Assembly (NCBI GenBank): GCA_014191035.1
Contig: BJGX01000003.1
Location: 1-48,929 of the forward strand
DNA: 48,929 nt
From: Candidatus Saccharimonadota bacterium
Lineage (GTDB): Bacteria > Patescibacteriota > Saccharimonadia > CAILAD01 > BJGX01
Direction: 5' to 3'
This document shows, piece by piece, positions 1 to 6,950 of this stretch (positions are counted from its first letter, which is position 1; every line of letters begins with the position of its first letter). Made by a program: the position numbers and the translations under genes. The notes below the pieces were generated by a model. The model searched no databases and was not told the origin of the DNA. It was given only the letters and a program-made list of their open reading frames with translations.

Positions 1-299
1 GTGCTGATTTTTCCTGCTTTTAAGAATAGGTATGCAAAAATACCGCCACCGACAAGTAGCAGAAATATAAGTGTAAAAATAATTCCTTTTTTAATCTTCT
101 TTTTCCTTTTAGGCTTTTTGTCTGGATCAGACTTTTTATTAGGGGTGTCTAGTATATCTGTATTATTCATTGGGTCTAATTCGTTGGCCAGAGATTTTTC
201 GGAAGTGTCGCCACTGTGCTTTTCTGGATCATACACAAAATCAGGTTGCGACTCTTTCTTTTTAGCCTTTTTATGAGGCTTGTTTGATTTATCTGGCAT
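1..299 (-). CDS. Membrane-anchored protein, N-terminal fragment (cut by window edge)
   Basis: The reverse strand is open from an ATG at 299 to the window edge, giving about 99 residues. The first ~70 residues are charged and probably disordered (MPDKSNKPHKKAKKKE at the start, then acidic stretches). A basic cluster KPKRKKKIKK precedes one hydrophobic helix (GIIFTLIFLLLVGGGIFAYLFL), so the protein is probably a type II membrane protein with its main domain outside the cell. LytR-CpsA-Psr wall enzymes and sortase-like proteins often begin this way, but the diagnostic part lies outside the window. A TATAAT box sits 7 nt before the ATG and there is no Shine-Dalgarno sequence. The forward reading frame over the same bases is rejected as a shadow. 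Confidence 0.6.
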   Translation of the reverse strand, partial: MPDKSNKPHKKAKKKESQPDFVYDPEKHSGDTSEKSLANELDPMNNTDILDTPNKKSDPDKKPKRKKKIKKGIIFTLIFLLLVGGGIFAYLFLKAGKIS

Positions 300-306
300 A
301 CAGACT

Positions 307-312
307 ATTATA
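307..312 (-). promoter_or_regulatory. -10 box, leaderless gene
   Basis: TATAAT on the reverse strand, with 7 nt between it and the ATG at 299. Transcription would start at or next to the start codon. Confidence 0.6.
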
Positions 313-392
313 ACGCCTTTGAACAAATAATGTGACTAGTATTTTAAGCATAAATATGTTATTATATGTGCTCTTGCTACGGAAGGAGCAAA

Positions 393-713
393 ATGGATAT
401 CCGAAAAAGGATTCCAATTTCACCAACCTGTCCAGCCCACATGAAAACCTGTCAGGACTGCGCTTGGGGATTTGTAACACCAGATGGCCGTGGCCAGGGT
501 GAACCGATCGACGAACAGCATTTCGAAAGTGCAAATAAGATTGGTGCTTACACAAGTTCTTGTGGCGAGGTAGATATTTACCAGCTTGCAGATGGAAAGA
601 TTGGTGCTATCAAGTCAAATCTTTTTTGGCCGGCAAGACGCGAGATTGAAGCTTACTCAAGGTACATGAAGGCGAACAACCTTGTTCATCTAGACCCCGA
701 GCTTGCCATCTGA
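393..713 (+). CDS. Small cysteine-containing protein of unknown function
   Basis: A 106-residue protein that I do not recognise. The start at 393 is chosen because GGAAGGAG lies just upstream (381-388); an upstream ATG at 366 has no such signal. Cysteines at 13, 20 and 23 (PTCPAHMKTCQDCAWGF) and a later SSCGEV could form a metal site, but no family is recognised. There is no signal peptide or membrane segment. It is followed by a hairpin terminator. The strong ribosome-binding site contrasts with the leaderless genes around it. Confidence 0.6.
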   Translation: MDIRKRIPISPTCPAHMKTCQDCAWGFVTPDGRGQGEPIDEQHFESANKIGAYTSSCGEVDIYQLADGKIGAIKSNLFWPARREIEAYSRYMKANNLVHLDPELAI

Positions 714-722
714 AATACTTAA

Positions 723-755
723 AGGGCCGATGTTATTCATATCGGCCCTAATTAT
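723..755 (+). terminator. Hairpin terminator after the 106-aa gene
   Basis: AGGGCCGAT (723-731) pairs with ATCGGCCCT (741-749), a perfect 9-bp stem. The tail (AATTATTTG) is only moderately T-rich. Confidence 0.65.
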
Positions 756-766
756 TTGAACTAATT

Positions 767-1732
767 ATGAATATCTGGAAAAAATTACAGTCTAATAAAA
801 AACCTTTTTATGTACTAGCACCAATGGACGATGTGACCGACACGGTGTTTCGTGAAATTGTAGCCAAACACGCACCGGCCGATTTAATGATGACCGAATT
901 CGCAAATGCTGACGGGTACTGTAGTCCTGGCAAACACGCCATAATGAGTCGGCTTAAATACAACCCAATCGAAGGACCTGTGGTTGCCCAAATTTGGGGG
1001 ATTGACCCGAAAAATTATTACAACATGGCTAAGGATATGAAGGACATGGGCTTTGTAGGAGTGGACATAAATATGGGCTGCCCAGTAAAAGACATGATTA
1101 AAAAGGGTGCTTGTAGTGCGATGATTCAAAACCCAACTTTGGCAGCCGAAGTAATCGCAGCCACCAAAGAGGGTGCAGGGGATTTGCCAGTAAGCGTTAA
1201 GACAAGAGTTGGCTTTGATAAAATCGACACCGAAAATTGGATCGGATTTTTATTAGAACAAAAATTGGACGCATTAATTGTTCACGGCAGAACCCGTAAA
1301 GAAATGAGCAAAGTTCCTGCTCATTGGGAAGAAGTAGAAAAGTCAGTTGAGCTTCGCAATAATATCGCACCCGAAACAGTTATTGTTGGAAATGGCGATG
1401 TATTAAGCCGAGAAGATGGTGATTCAAAATCCAAACAAACTGGAGTGGATGGCATAATGATAGGCCGAGGCATATTCCAAAATTTGTTTGTTTTTGATGC
1501 AAAGGACAAAAAACATACCCAAAAAGAGATGTTATCGATAATGGCTGAGCATATAAAATTGTATGAAAAGACATGGGGAGAACATAAGTCGTATGAACCG
1601 CTTAAGAAGTTTTATAAGGTGTACATTAATAATTTTGATGGTGCAGCAAGGCTTCGGGCAAAATTTATGGAGACAAAAAACGCAAAAGAAGCACTTAATT
1701 TAATCGAAAACGCTTCGAGTAGTGTAGAATAA
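767..1732 (+). CDS. dus: tRNA-dihydrouridine synthase
   Basis: FMN-dependent reductase of uridines in the tRNA D-loop, 321 residues, normal for the Dus family. Recognisable motifs in order: LAPMDDVTD (flavin-binding start of the TIM barrel), INMGCPVKDM with the catalytic cysteine of the NxGCP motif, SVKTRVGF, LIVHGRTRKEM, VIVGNGDV and GVDGIMIGRG (phosphate binding of FMN). The C-terminal helical tRNA-binding domain follows. The position of the D-loop target (DusA, B or C class) cannot be told from sequence alone. No Shine-Dalgarno sequence is visible before the ATG. Confidence 0.93.
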   Translation: MNIWKKLQSNKKPFYVLAPMDDVTDTVFREIVAKHAPADLMMTEFANADGYCSPGKHAIMSRLKYNPIEGPVVAQIWGIDPKNYYNMAKDMKDMGFVGVDINMGCPVKDMIKKGACSAMIQNPTLAAEVIAATKEGAGDLPVSVKTRVGFDKIDTENWIGFLLEQKLDALIVHGRTRKEMSKVPAHWEEVEKSVELRNNIAPETVIVGNGDVLSREDGDSKSKQTGVDGIMIGRGIFQNLFVFDAKDKKHTQKEMLSIMAEHIKLYEKTWGEHKSYEPLKKFYKVYINNFDGAARLRAKFMETKNAKEALNLIENASSSVE

Positions 1733-1760
1733 ATTTATCGAGATACAAAAGGAGGGTAGA

Positions 1761-2030
1761 GTGAGTAAGACGAGCCACGCGAAACACGAACATAAGAATA
1801 AGAAAAAGCATCAGGACATGAGTTACGAAAAGCCACATGAAGATTATCATGCTGGAGCCTTTGGTGATGTAATCATAGGTGTCTTAATTTTAGGACTAGG
1901 GCTTTTCTTTATTATTCCTTTTTATGCCTATATTCCAGTGCCTGGCCAAATAACAATTTTAGTACTGTTTGGCTTGGTAATACTCGGATTTTCTCTGTTC
2001 GTCTGGAACAAACGCCGACGTAATAAATAA
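1761..2030 (+). CDS. Small membrane protein with two transmembrane helices
   Basis: An 89-residue protein starting at GTG 1761, 5-8 nt after GGAGGG. A histidine- and lysine-rich N-terminus (about 30 residues) is followed by two hydrophobic helices (VIIGVLILGLGLFFIIPFY and ITILVLFGLVILGFSLFVW) and a basic tail NKRRRNK. It lies 28 nt after dus and is probably co-transcribed with it. No family is recognised. A shared terminator follows. Confidence 0.65.
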   Translation: MSKTSHAKHEHKNKKKHQDMSYEKPHEDYHAGAFGDVIIGVLILGLGLFFIIPFYAYIPVPGQITILVLFGLVILGFSLFVWNKRRRNK

Positions 2031-2048
2031 AATTAGTACAAAATAAAG

Positions 2049-2082
2049 AGTCGCCTATGGATAAGCCCATAAGCGACTTTTT
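2049..2082. terminator. Bidirectional terminator between convergent genes
   Basis: A 12-position stem, 2049-2060 with 2067-2078, with one mismatch. It is followed by TTTTT on the forward strand. On the reverse strand it lies just after the pyrH stop and is followed by CTCTTTATTTT. Confidence 0.75.
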
Positions 2083-2084
2083 AA

Positions 2085-2849
2085 TTACCGGATAATCGTG
2101 CCGGCACTTGGGTTGGTAAGGATCTCTTCAAGTCCACCGACCTTAAGGCCATCAAAGACAATGATTGGCATCTTGTTGTCCTCGGCCAGCGCGGTGGCAG
2201 TGATGTCCATCACCTTCAATTTCATTTCGTTGACCTGGCTGTGCTCAAGCTCACGAAAGCGCATGGCATCTGGGTTGGTCTTGGGGTCTGAACTGTAGAC
2301 TCCATCGACACCATTTTTGGCCATTAGGACTGCATCTGCTCCGAGCTCAGTGGCACGAAGTACGGCGGCAGTATCGGTGGTAAAGAACGGATTGCCAGTA
2401 CCGGCAGCCAAAATTACAACTCGGCCTTTTTCTAGGTGTCGAATTGCTCGACCCTGAATGTAAGGCTCGGTAACCTTATTGATTTCAATCGCGCTCATTA
2501 CTCGGGCGTCTTGGCCCATGTCCTCGAGCATGCTCTTCATCACTTTGGCATTCATAACTGTCGCCAGCATGCCATTGTAATCGGCTGTGGTTCTATCCAT
2601 GTTGGGGTGTTGTGCTCCACGCCAGATATTTCCACCACCCACGACAATTGCGATCTGCACCAGCAAGTCATTCTTAGCTTCGATAATCTCTTTAGCGATT
2701 CGCTTGGCAACGGTTTCATCTACACCGTAACCGAGTTCACCCGCAAGAGCTTCGCCACTGAGCTTAAGCAGGACTCGTTTGAATCCAGAAAACTGGCTTT
2801 CATCTTCATCCATGTCAAACAGTCTTAGCTGTAGGTAATCGGGTTCCAT
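2085..2849 (-). CDS. pyrH: UMP kinase
   Basis: Phosphorylates UMP to UDP for pyrimidine nucleotide synthesis. It is an amino-acid-kinase fold enzyme of 254 residues. Motifs: RVLLKLSGEALAG near residue 25, IAIVVGGGNIWRG, DYNGMLATVMNA, GTGNPFFTTDTAAVLRATELGADAVLMAKNGVDGVYSSDP, and MDITATALAEDNKMPIIVFDG. The N-terminus is about 20 residues longer than typical bacterial UMP kinases (MEPDYLQLRLFDMDEDE). The start is supported by AAGGAGGAG just upstream. frr and tsf, its usual neighbours, are not here. Confidence 0.95.
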   Translation of the reverse strand: MEPDYLQLRLFDMDEDESQFSGFKRVLLKLSGEALAGELGYGVDETVAKRIAKEIIEAKNDLLVQIAIVVGGGNIWRGAQHPNMDRTTADYNGMLATVMNAKVMKSMLEDMGQDARVMSAIEINKVTEPYIQGRAIRHLEKGRVVILAAGTGNPFFTTDTAAVLRATELGADAVLMAKNGVDGVYSSDPKTNPDAMRFRELEHSQVNEMKLKVMDITATALAEDNKMPIIVFDGLKVGGLEEILTNPSAGTIIR

Positions 2850-2947
2850 GCTCCTCCTTATCTCGACTGAGCATTGCTATTAGTTTTATCAGATTGCATA
2901 TTTTTATACAAGCACGAGCGTATCTGGAAAAATAATTTGTTTATTGC

Positions 2948-2953
2948 TATAAT
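2948..2953 (+). promoter_or_regulatory. -10 box, leaderless trhO
   Basis: TATAAT ending 8 nt before the trhO ATG; no Shine-Dalgarno sequence between. Confidence 0.65.
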
Positions 2954-2961
2954 CGCTCATT

Positions 2962-3831
2962 ATGTCGAGCAATATTTTTGTACTACTGTATTACAAATTC
3001 ACTCCGTTAAAAGATGCGAAGTTTGAAGCCAAACAGCACAAGTTGGTTTGTATGGGGATTGGCCTAAAGGGCCGAATCCTTATTGGCGATGAAGGAATCA
3101 ACGGGACCGTGGCAGGAACTCGAGCTCAGCTTAAGCAGTACACTGAGTATATGGACAGCCACCCAGACTTCAAGGGAATTGTGTTTAAGCGCTCAACTGC
3201 ACCAAAAATGCCGTTTCCAAAGATGATTGTTAAATACCGCCCAGAAATAGTAACGCTTGGAAAAGATGTGGATCTTAAAAAGACTGGCAAATATCTTAGC
3301 CCCGAACAAATGCACGAAATGTTTGAAAATAACGAAGATATGGTGGTTGTTGATATGCGCAATAACTACGAATGGGAAGTGGGCAGGTTCGAAGGTGCAA
3401 TACAGCCTGACACTGTGCGTTTTTATGAACTGCCAGAAAAGGTAAAGAATCTAAAGATCGATAAAGACAAAAAGGTTGTTACCTACTGCACCGGCGGAAT
3501 CCGTTGCGAAAAAGCCACTGCGCTACTTGCCGAAGAGGGCTTTACAGATGTTTATCAGCTCGAAGGTGGAATTGTTAAATACCTGGAAAAGTACCCAGAC
3601 GGGCATTTTGTTGGTAAAAACTTCGTGTTTGATGACCGAATGGTTACCAATACAGAAACCAAGAGCGGCGAAAGGGTTTTAGGTAAATGCGCGCATTGCA
3701 AAAAGGCGAGTGATCGCTACATTGATTGTGCCAAGCCAGACTGCCATCAGCTATTTATTTGTTGCAAAGATTGCGATAAAAAGCACAAAGGCTTGTGCCC
3801 AGTCGCGATTAAGGATTTGGCAAATAAATGA
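2962..3831 (+). CDS. trhO: tRNA uridine-34 hydroxylase (rhodanese family)
   Basis: Oxygen-dependent formation of 5-hydroxyuridine at tRNA wobble position 34, by homology to TrhO/YceA. It has 289 residues. An N-terminal ferredoxin-like domain (to ~100, with KGRILIGDEGINGTVAGT) precedes a rhodanese domain with active-site loop CTGGIRC (residues 176-182). A cysteine-rich C-terminus follows (CAHCK, DCAKPDC, CCKDCDKKHKGLC), as is usual for the longer members of the family, and probably binds zinc. The last four bases overlap the next gene (ATGA), so translation is probably coupled. Confidence 0.93.
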   Translation: MSSNIFVLLYYKFTPLKDAKFEAKQHKLVCMGIGLKGRILIGDEGINGTVAGTRAQLKQYTEYMDSHPDFKGIVFKRSTAPKMPFPKMIVKYRPEIVTLGKDVDLKKTGKYLSPEQMHEMFENNEDMVVVDMRNNYEWEVGRFEGAIQPDTVRFYELPEKVKNLKIDKDKKVVTYCTGGIRCEKATALLAEEGFTDVYQLEGGIVKYLEKYPDGHFVGKNFVFDDRMVTNTETKSGERVLGKCAHCKKASDRYIDCAKPDCHQLFICCKDCDKKHKGLCPVAIKDLANK

Positions 3832-4211
3832 AAACAATACTCGTAGATGCTATAGATGGGCTGATACTAAAAGATGGAACAATCTTTGAAGAAATGCATC
3901 AGCTTTTAGAAAAATATCCAAATCCAAAACTTGTACTAACAGGTGCTAACGATGAACAGTTTAAAGAGTTTAATTTAGACCAATCTCCTTACGAAGTTTT
4001 TACTCTGAAGCATAACCCTGAAAAGACCGACCCAAAATATTTTGAAATAATGCTTGATAAATATAATTTGAAGCCTGAAGAAGTTGTTTATTTTGAGCAC
4101 AACAAAGAGGCCGCTGAGATTGCTAAGTCAGTTGGTATTAATACAATCTTTTATGATAGTGCAAAGAGAGACTTAATAGAGCTTAAGAATTTCCTAGATT
4201 CAAATTTATAG
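3828..4211 (+). CDS. HAD-like protein with altered catalytic motif
   Basis: A 127-residue protein that follows the HAD pattern: ILVDAIDGLIL at the N-terminus, VLTGAND (motif II T), a lysine region HNPEKTDP, and VVYFEHNKEAAEIAKSVGINTIFYD (motif IV region). The nucleophile loop reads DAIDG instead of DxDG(T/V), with one extra residue between the aspartates, and motif IV has glutamate or histidine where paired aspartates are expected. It may therefore be a non-catalytic or changed-specificity member. It overlaps trhO by 4 nt, suggesting co-expression. Confidence 0.6.
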   Translation: MKTILVDAIDGLILKDGTIFEEMHQLLEKYPNPKLVLTGANDEQFKEFNLDQSPYEVFTLKHNPEKTDPKYFEIMLDKYNLKPEEVVYFEHNKEAAEIAKSVGINTIFYDSAKRDLIELKNFLDSNL

Positions 4212-4298
4212 ATTTTTTAGTTCTTCCTTTACAACTTTTCTATCATCCCAAAGGCTGGATTTGCCACCAGCTTTTATTTGCTGCAAGGATTGCAATAA
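4206..4298 (-). pseudogene. Remnant of the 3' end of a Mur ligase gene
   Basis: The reverse strand encodes an open stretch ending GGKSSLWDDRKVVKEEL, KNL, stop. The intact Mur ligase downstream in this window ends GGKSSPWDDRMAVKEEL. The matching DNA is a direct repeat of about 50-55 bp at a 533-nt offset (4263-4268 aligns with 4796-4801). No start codon or upstream coding sequence is present, so this is a scar of a second copy or of a local rearrangement. The three-TM protein gene lies exactly between the two copies. Confidence 0.7.
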
Positions 4299-4305
4299 TT
4301 AAGCT

Positions 4306-4749
4306 TTAAAGTTGTTGTATAACCCATACGCCCAAGCCTATTATGCCCAAAATAATTACTATTGCTATTAAAGCACCGAGCAAGCTCCCACTGTTACTAG
4401 GTTGCTGTTCGTTCACCCTGTTTTTCCTTGTTTTTAAGTATATAATTTTACAAAGTAGCGCAATAATCAAAGTGACTGTCACTATAATTAGGTAATTAAC
4501 AGTAACACCGATATCATTAAAATAATAACTACAAGCCCATTCAATAACATCGAAAGGGAAACCCTTGCTTGCAGGCGGTGGCGTTACTACTTGCAGACAC
4601 AACATTGGCTCATTATTATTGTCTAAAAAAGGCCATTTAAAAATAGAACCTACAATTTTAATAGTTGTGTTATTTAGTAGATAAGAAGCAATTAAGCCCA
4701 CAATTAGGGCTGAACTTAATATTATTTTATTACTTTTTATAAATTGCAT
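4306..4749 (-). CDS. Membrane protein with three predicted TM helices
   Basis: A 147-residue protein that I do not recognise. Helices: residues ~8-27 (IILSSALIVGLIASYLL), ~84-104 (YLIIVTVTLIIALLCKIIYL) and ~122-144 (LLGALIAIVIILGIIGLGVWVI). Between the first two helices is a loop with two cysteines (LCLQ and ACSYYF) that could form a disulphide if extracytoplasmic. Its start lies 20 nt inside the 3' end of the Mur ligase gene on the same strand, so it is probably translated from the same mRNA. It sits between the two direct repeats of the Mur ligase 3' end. Confidence 0.55.
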   Translation of the reverse strand: MQFIKSNKIILSSALIVGLIASYLLNNTTIKIVGSIFKWPFLDNNNEPMLCLQVVTPPPASKGFPFDVIEWACSYYFNDIGVTVNYLIIVTVTLIIALLCKIIYLKTRKNRVNEQQPSNSGSLLGALIAIVIILGIIGLGVWVIQQL

Positions 4750-6055
4750 TTAATTCTTCTTTTACAGCCATTCTATCATCCCAAGGGCTAGATTTGCCAC
4801 CAATCACAATTGATTGTTCGGCACCCTTGCCGGTGATTAAAACTAAATCGTCCTTTTTGGCTAACTGCAGAGCTTTGCGGATACCTTCACGACGGTCGGG
4901 GACAATAAACATACTTTTGCCTTCTTTGGCTCCAGCCTTATTAGCACCCTTTTTGATGTCATTAATAATGTCCATTGGGTCATCTTCGTAAGGGTCGACA
5001 TTACTCAGAATAATTATGTCCGAGCCTTTGGCGCAGATTTCACCCATTTCGGGGCGTTTGGCACTGTCGCGTCCGCCACCTTCGGCACCAAGTAGGGTAA
5101 TTACTTTGGCACCTTTTGGCTTCATGTCTTTGGCGCTATTCATAAGTGCAGTCATGCTGGCTTGCTCGTGAGCGTAATCGACCACGACAGTAAAGGGCTG
5201 TTTGCCTTCAATTACTTCCATGCGCCCTGGAATGGTTGGGAGCTTGCTTAGTCCCGATGTAATGGCTTTTTTATTAGCCCCAAGTGCAGAGGCGGTAGCG
5301 ATGGCTCCGGCGGCATTGATGGCGTTGATTTTACCTAGTATTTTTACCTTGTAGCTCGTGCCATTAATATCAAAGCTAATACCGTTTTGGGTATCTTGCA
5401 CATCAGTGATTTTATAATCAGCATCGGCCTTTGTTCCAAAAGTTAGCTTTTTATCAGCCTGGAATATCAAATAGTCTTTGGCATGTTTGTTGTCGGTATT
5501 GGCAATAATCATCTTTGGTGTGCGGGCAAGATCAATGGTTTTGCGCCTGGAGTGGGTGAGGCGCTTGAACACGCGCTTGTTGTGTTTGTGCAGTGTTTCC
5601 ATACTAAAGTCGTGCGCGGCCATGAGCTCCTTGGTGACATTGGTAAATACAAGCACATCGAAATTAATTCCAATATGTCGATACTGGGTTTGACCTTCGG
5701 ACGGGACTTCCATGATTACATATTTGCATTTCATAGAGGCCATCTTGGCTAGGATCTTTTGCATAACAAACGCACCCGGCATAGTCATATGATAGGGGTT
5801 CATTTCTTCTTTATTACCATAGCGAATGTTGGCAGTACCGATTAAGCCGACCTTGTGGCCATCAGCGCTCAAGATAGACCAAAGCATATTGGCGGTGGTG
5901 GTTTTGCCCTTACTGCCGACAATACCTATAACAATCATCTGCTCGCTGGGCTTTTTATACTTTTGCGCTGCGGCAATTGATTCGGTGTAGTGAAAAAAGT
6001 TGATCAATGATTTAGGGACAATTGGCTGAACAACTTTTTTAAGTGTTTTTTTCAT
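4730..6055 (-). CDS. Mur ligase family protein (MurE-like, lacks N-terminal domain)
   Basis: ATP-dependent amide ligase of the peptidoglycan Mur family, 441 residues. The P-loop GSKGKTTTA is at residues 47-55. In full-length MurE it sits past residue ~100, so the N-terminal UDP-binding domain is missing or reduced to ~40 residues. Other motifs: MEVPSEGQTQYRHIGINFDVLVFTNVT, VVDYAHEQASM, and C-terminal domain motifs SNVDPYEDDPMDII and ITGKGAEQ. The family DHLDYHG motif is replaced by ELMAAHDF, and the DNPR motif that marks diaminopimelate specificity is replaced by VDPY. It may add a different amino acid or act on a different substrate. It is transcribed divergently from the guanidino hydrolase gene. 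Confidence 0.82.
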   Translation of the reverse strand: MKKTLKKVVQPIVPKSLINFFHYTESIAAAQKYKKPSEQMIVIGIVGSKGKTTTANMLWSILSADGHKVGLIGTANIRYGNKEEMNPYHMTMPGAFVMQKILAKMASMKCKYVIMEVPSEGQTQYRHIGINFDVLVFTNVTKELMAAHDFSMETLHKHNKRVFKRLTHSRRKTIDLARTPKMIIANTDNKHAKDYLIFQADKKLTFGTKADADYKITDVQDTQNGISFDINGTSYKVKILGKINAINAAGAIATASALGANKKAITSGLSKLPTIPGRMEVIEGKQPFTVVVDYAHEQASMTALMNSAKDMKPKGAKVITLLGAEGGGRDSAKRPEMGEICAKGSDIIILSNVDPYEDDPMDIINDIKKGANKAGAKEGKSMFIVPDRREGIRKALQLAKKDDLVLITGKGAEQSIVIGGKSSPWDDRMAVKEELNAIYKK

Positions 6056-6061
6056 AACTAC

Positions 6062-6067
6062 ATTATA
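6062..6067 (-). promoter_or_regulatory. -10 box, leaderless Mur ligase gene
   Basis: TATAAT on the reverse strand, ending 6 nt before the ATG at 6055. Confidence 0.6.
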
Positions 6068-6098
6068 ACCTTATAGGGGTAGATAATTAAACATTTGT

Positions 6099-6104
6099 TA
6101 TACT
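6099..6104 (+). promoter_or_regulatory. -10 box, leaderless hydrolase gene
   Basis: TATACT ending 7 nt before the ATG at 6112. It is divergent from the Mur ligase promoter about 32 bp away. Confidence 0.6.
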
Positions 6105-6111
6105 AATTGAG

Positions 6112-6906
6112 ATGAAAAAAAATATACTAATGTGCCCACCGAAATTTTTCGGTATTGAATATGAGATTAACTCTTGGATGCATACCGAGAATGATGTCAA
6201 TCAGGATGTCGCCACTAAACAGTGGGACGATTTATATAATATTTACAGCCAAAAGCTTTCTTGGAATGTGAATTTGATCGAGCCAATTAAAGGTTTGCCA
6301 GACATGGTTTTTGCCACTGATTGTTGTTTGATAAAAGATGGGAAGATACTTTTAAGTAACTTTCGCTACCCCGAGCGCCAGGCCGAAACTCAGTATTTTG
6401 AAAAGTGGCTACACGCTAATGGTTTTACAAACACCCAGCACGCCCAAAATCGCTTTGAGGGTGGGGGAGATAATTTGGTGTGTGGTGATAAGATTTTGGC
6501 TGGACACGGCTTCCGCTCGGACGAGGCTGCGGCAGATGAAATGCGTGAGTATTTTGGCTGTGAAGTGGTGAGCTTAAAGATTGTTGACCCTGACTTTTAC
6601 CACTTAGACACCTCGCTAGCAGTGCTTTCTGACGATACCGTGGCTTATTATCCGGGTGCGATTGATGAAGAAAGTAGAGAGAGATTAAAAAAAGCTATTC
6701 CAAATCTAATAGAGGCCACTCACGAAGAGGCCAAGGGCTTTGGCTTAAATGCCGTAAGTGATGGTAGGACCATAATTACCAGTAATGAATCAGAAAGTTT
6801 ATTACAAAAGTACCGCGATGCCGGATTCGAGGTAGAAGGCACATCAATACTTGAATTCCGTAAATCGGGCGGTGGAGTTAAGTGTTTAACATTAAGTTTA
6901 GATTAA
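6112..6906 (+). CDS. Dimethylarginine dimethylaminohydrolase / amidinotransferase family hydrolase
   Basis: Guanidine-modifying pentein-fold enzyme of 264 residues. Visible motifs: MCPPKFFGIEYEINSWM at the N-terminus, DMVFATDCCLI, RFEGGGDNLV (substrate-binding acidic loop), FYHLDTSLAVL with the catalytic histidine, and GGGVKCLTLSLD with the catalytic cysteine at the C-terminus. The Asp/Glu-His-Cys set is intact, so it is probably active. The substrate (dimethylarginine, arginine or ornithine-linked chemistry) cannot be fixed from sequence. Arginine breakdown would make sense in a host-dependent cell, but that is inference. Confidence 0.85.
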   Translation: MKKNILMCPPKFFGIEYEINSWMHTENDVNQDVATKQWDDLYNIYSQKLSWNVNLIEPIKGLPDMVFATDCCLIKDGKILLSNFRYPERQAETQYFEKWLHANGFTNTQHAQNRFEGGGDNLVCGDKILAGHGFRSDEAAADEMREYFGCEVVSLKIVDPDFYHLDTSLAVLSDDTVAYYPGAIDEESRERLKKAIPNLIEATHEEAKGFGLNAVSDGRTIITSNESESLLQKYRDAGFEVEGTSILEFRKSGGGVKCLTLSLD

Positions 6907-6933
6907 GCACTAGCGCTTTATTAAAGTTTTATT

Positions 6934-6939
6934 TATACT
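6934..6939 (+). promoter_or_regulatory. -10 box, very short leader
   Basis: TATACT ending 11 nt before the ATG at 6951, giving a leader of about 4-5 nt. Confidence 0.5.
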
Positions 6940-6950
6940 AATAAGTAATC

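Noticed and set aside
1-276. Forward reading frame of 91 residues at the left edge
   Set aside because: The reverse strand over the same bases encodes a charged N-terminus and TM helix with a well-placed TATAAT box, and codes in a protein-like manner.
2436-2828. 130-residue forward frame opposite pyrH
   Set aside because: It is a shadow of pyrH, with no ribosome-binding site and no family resemblance.
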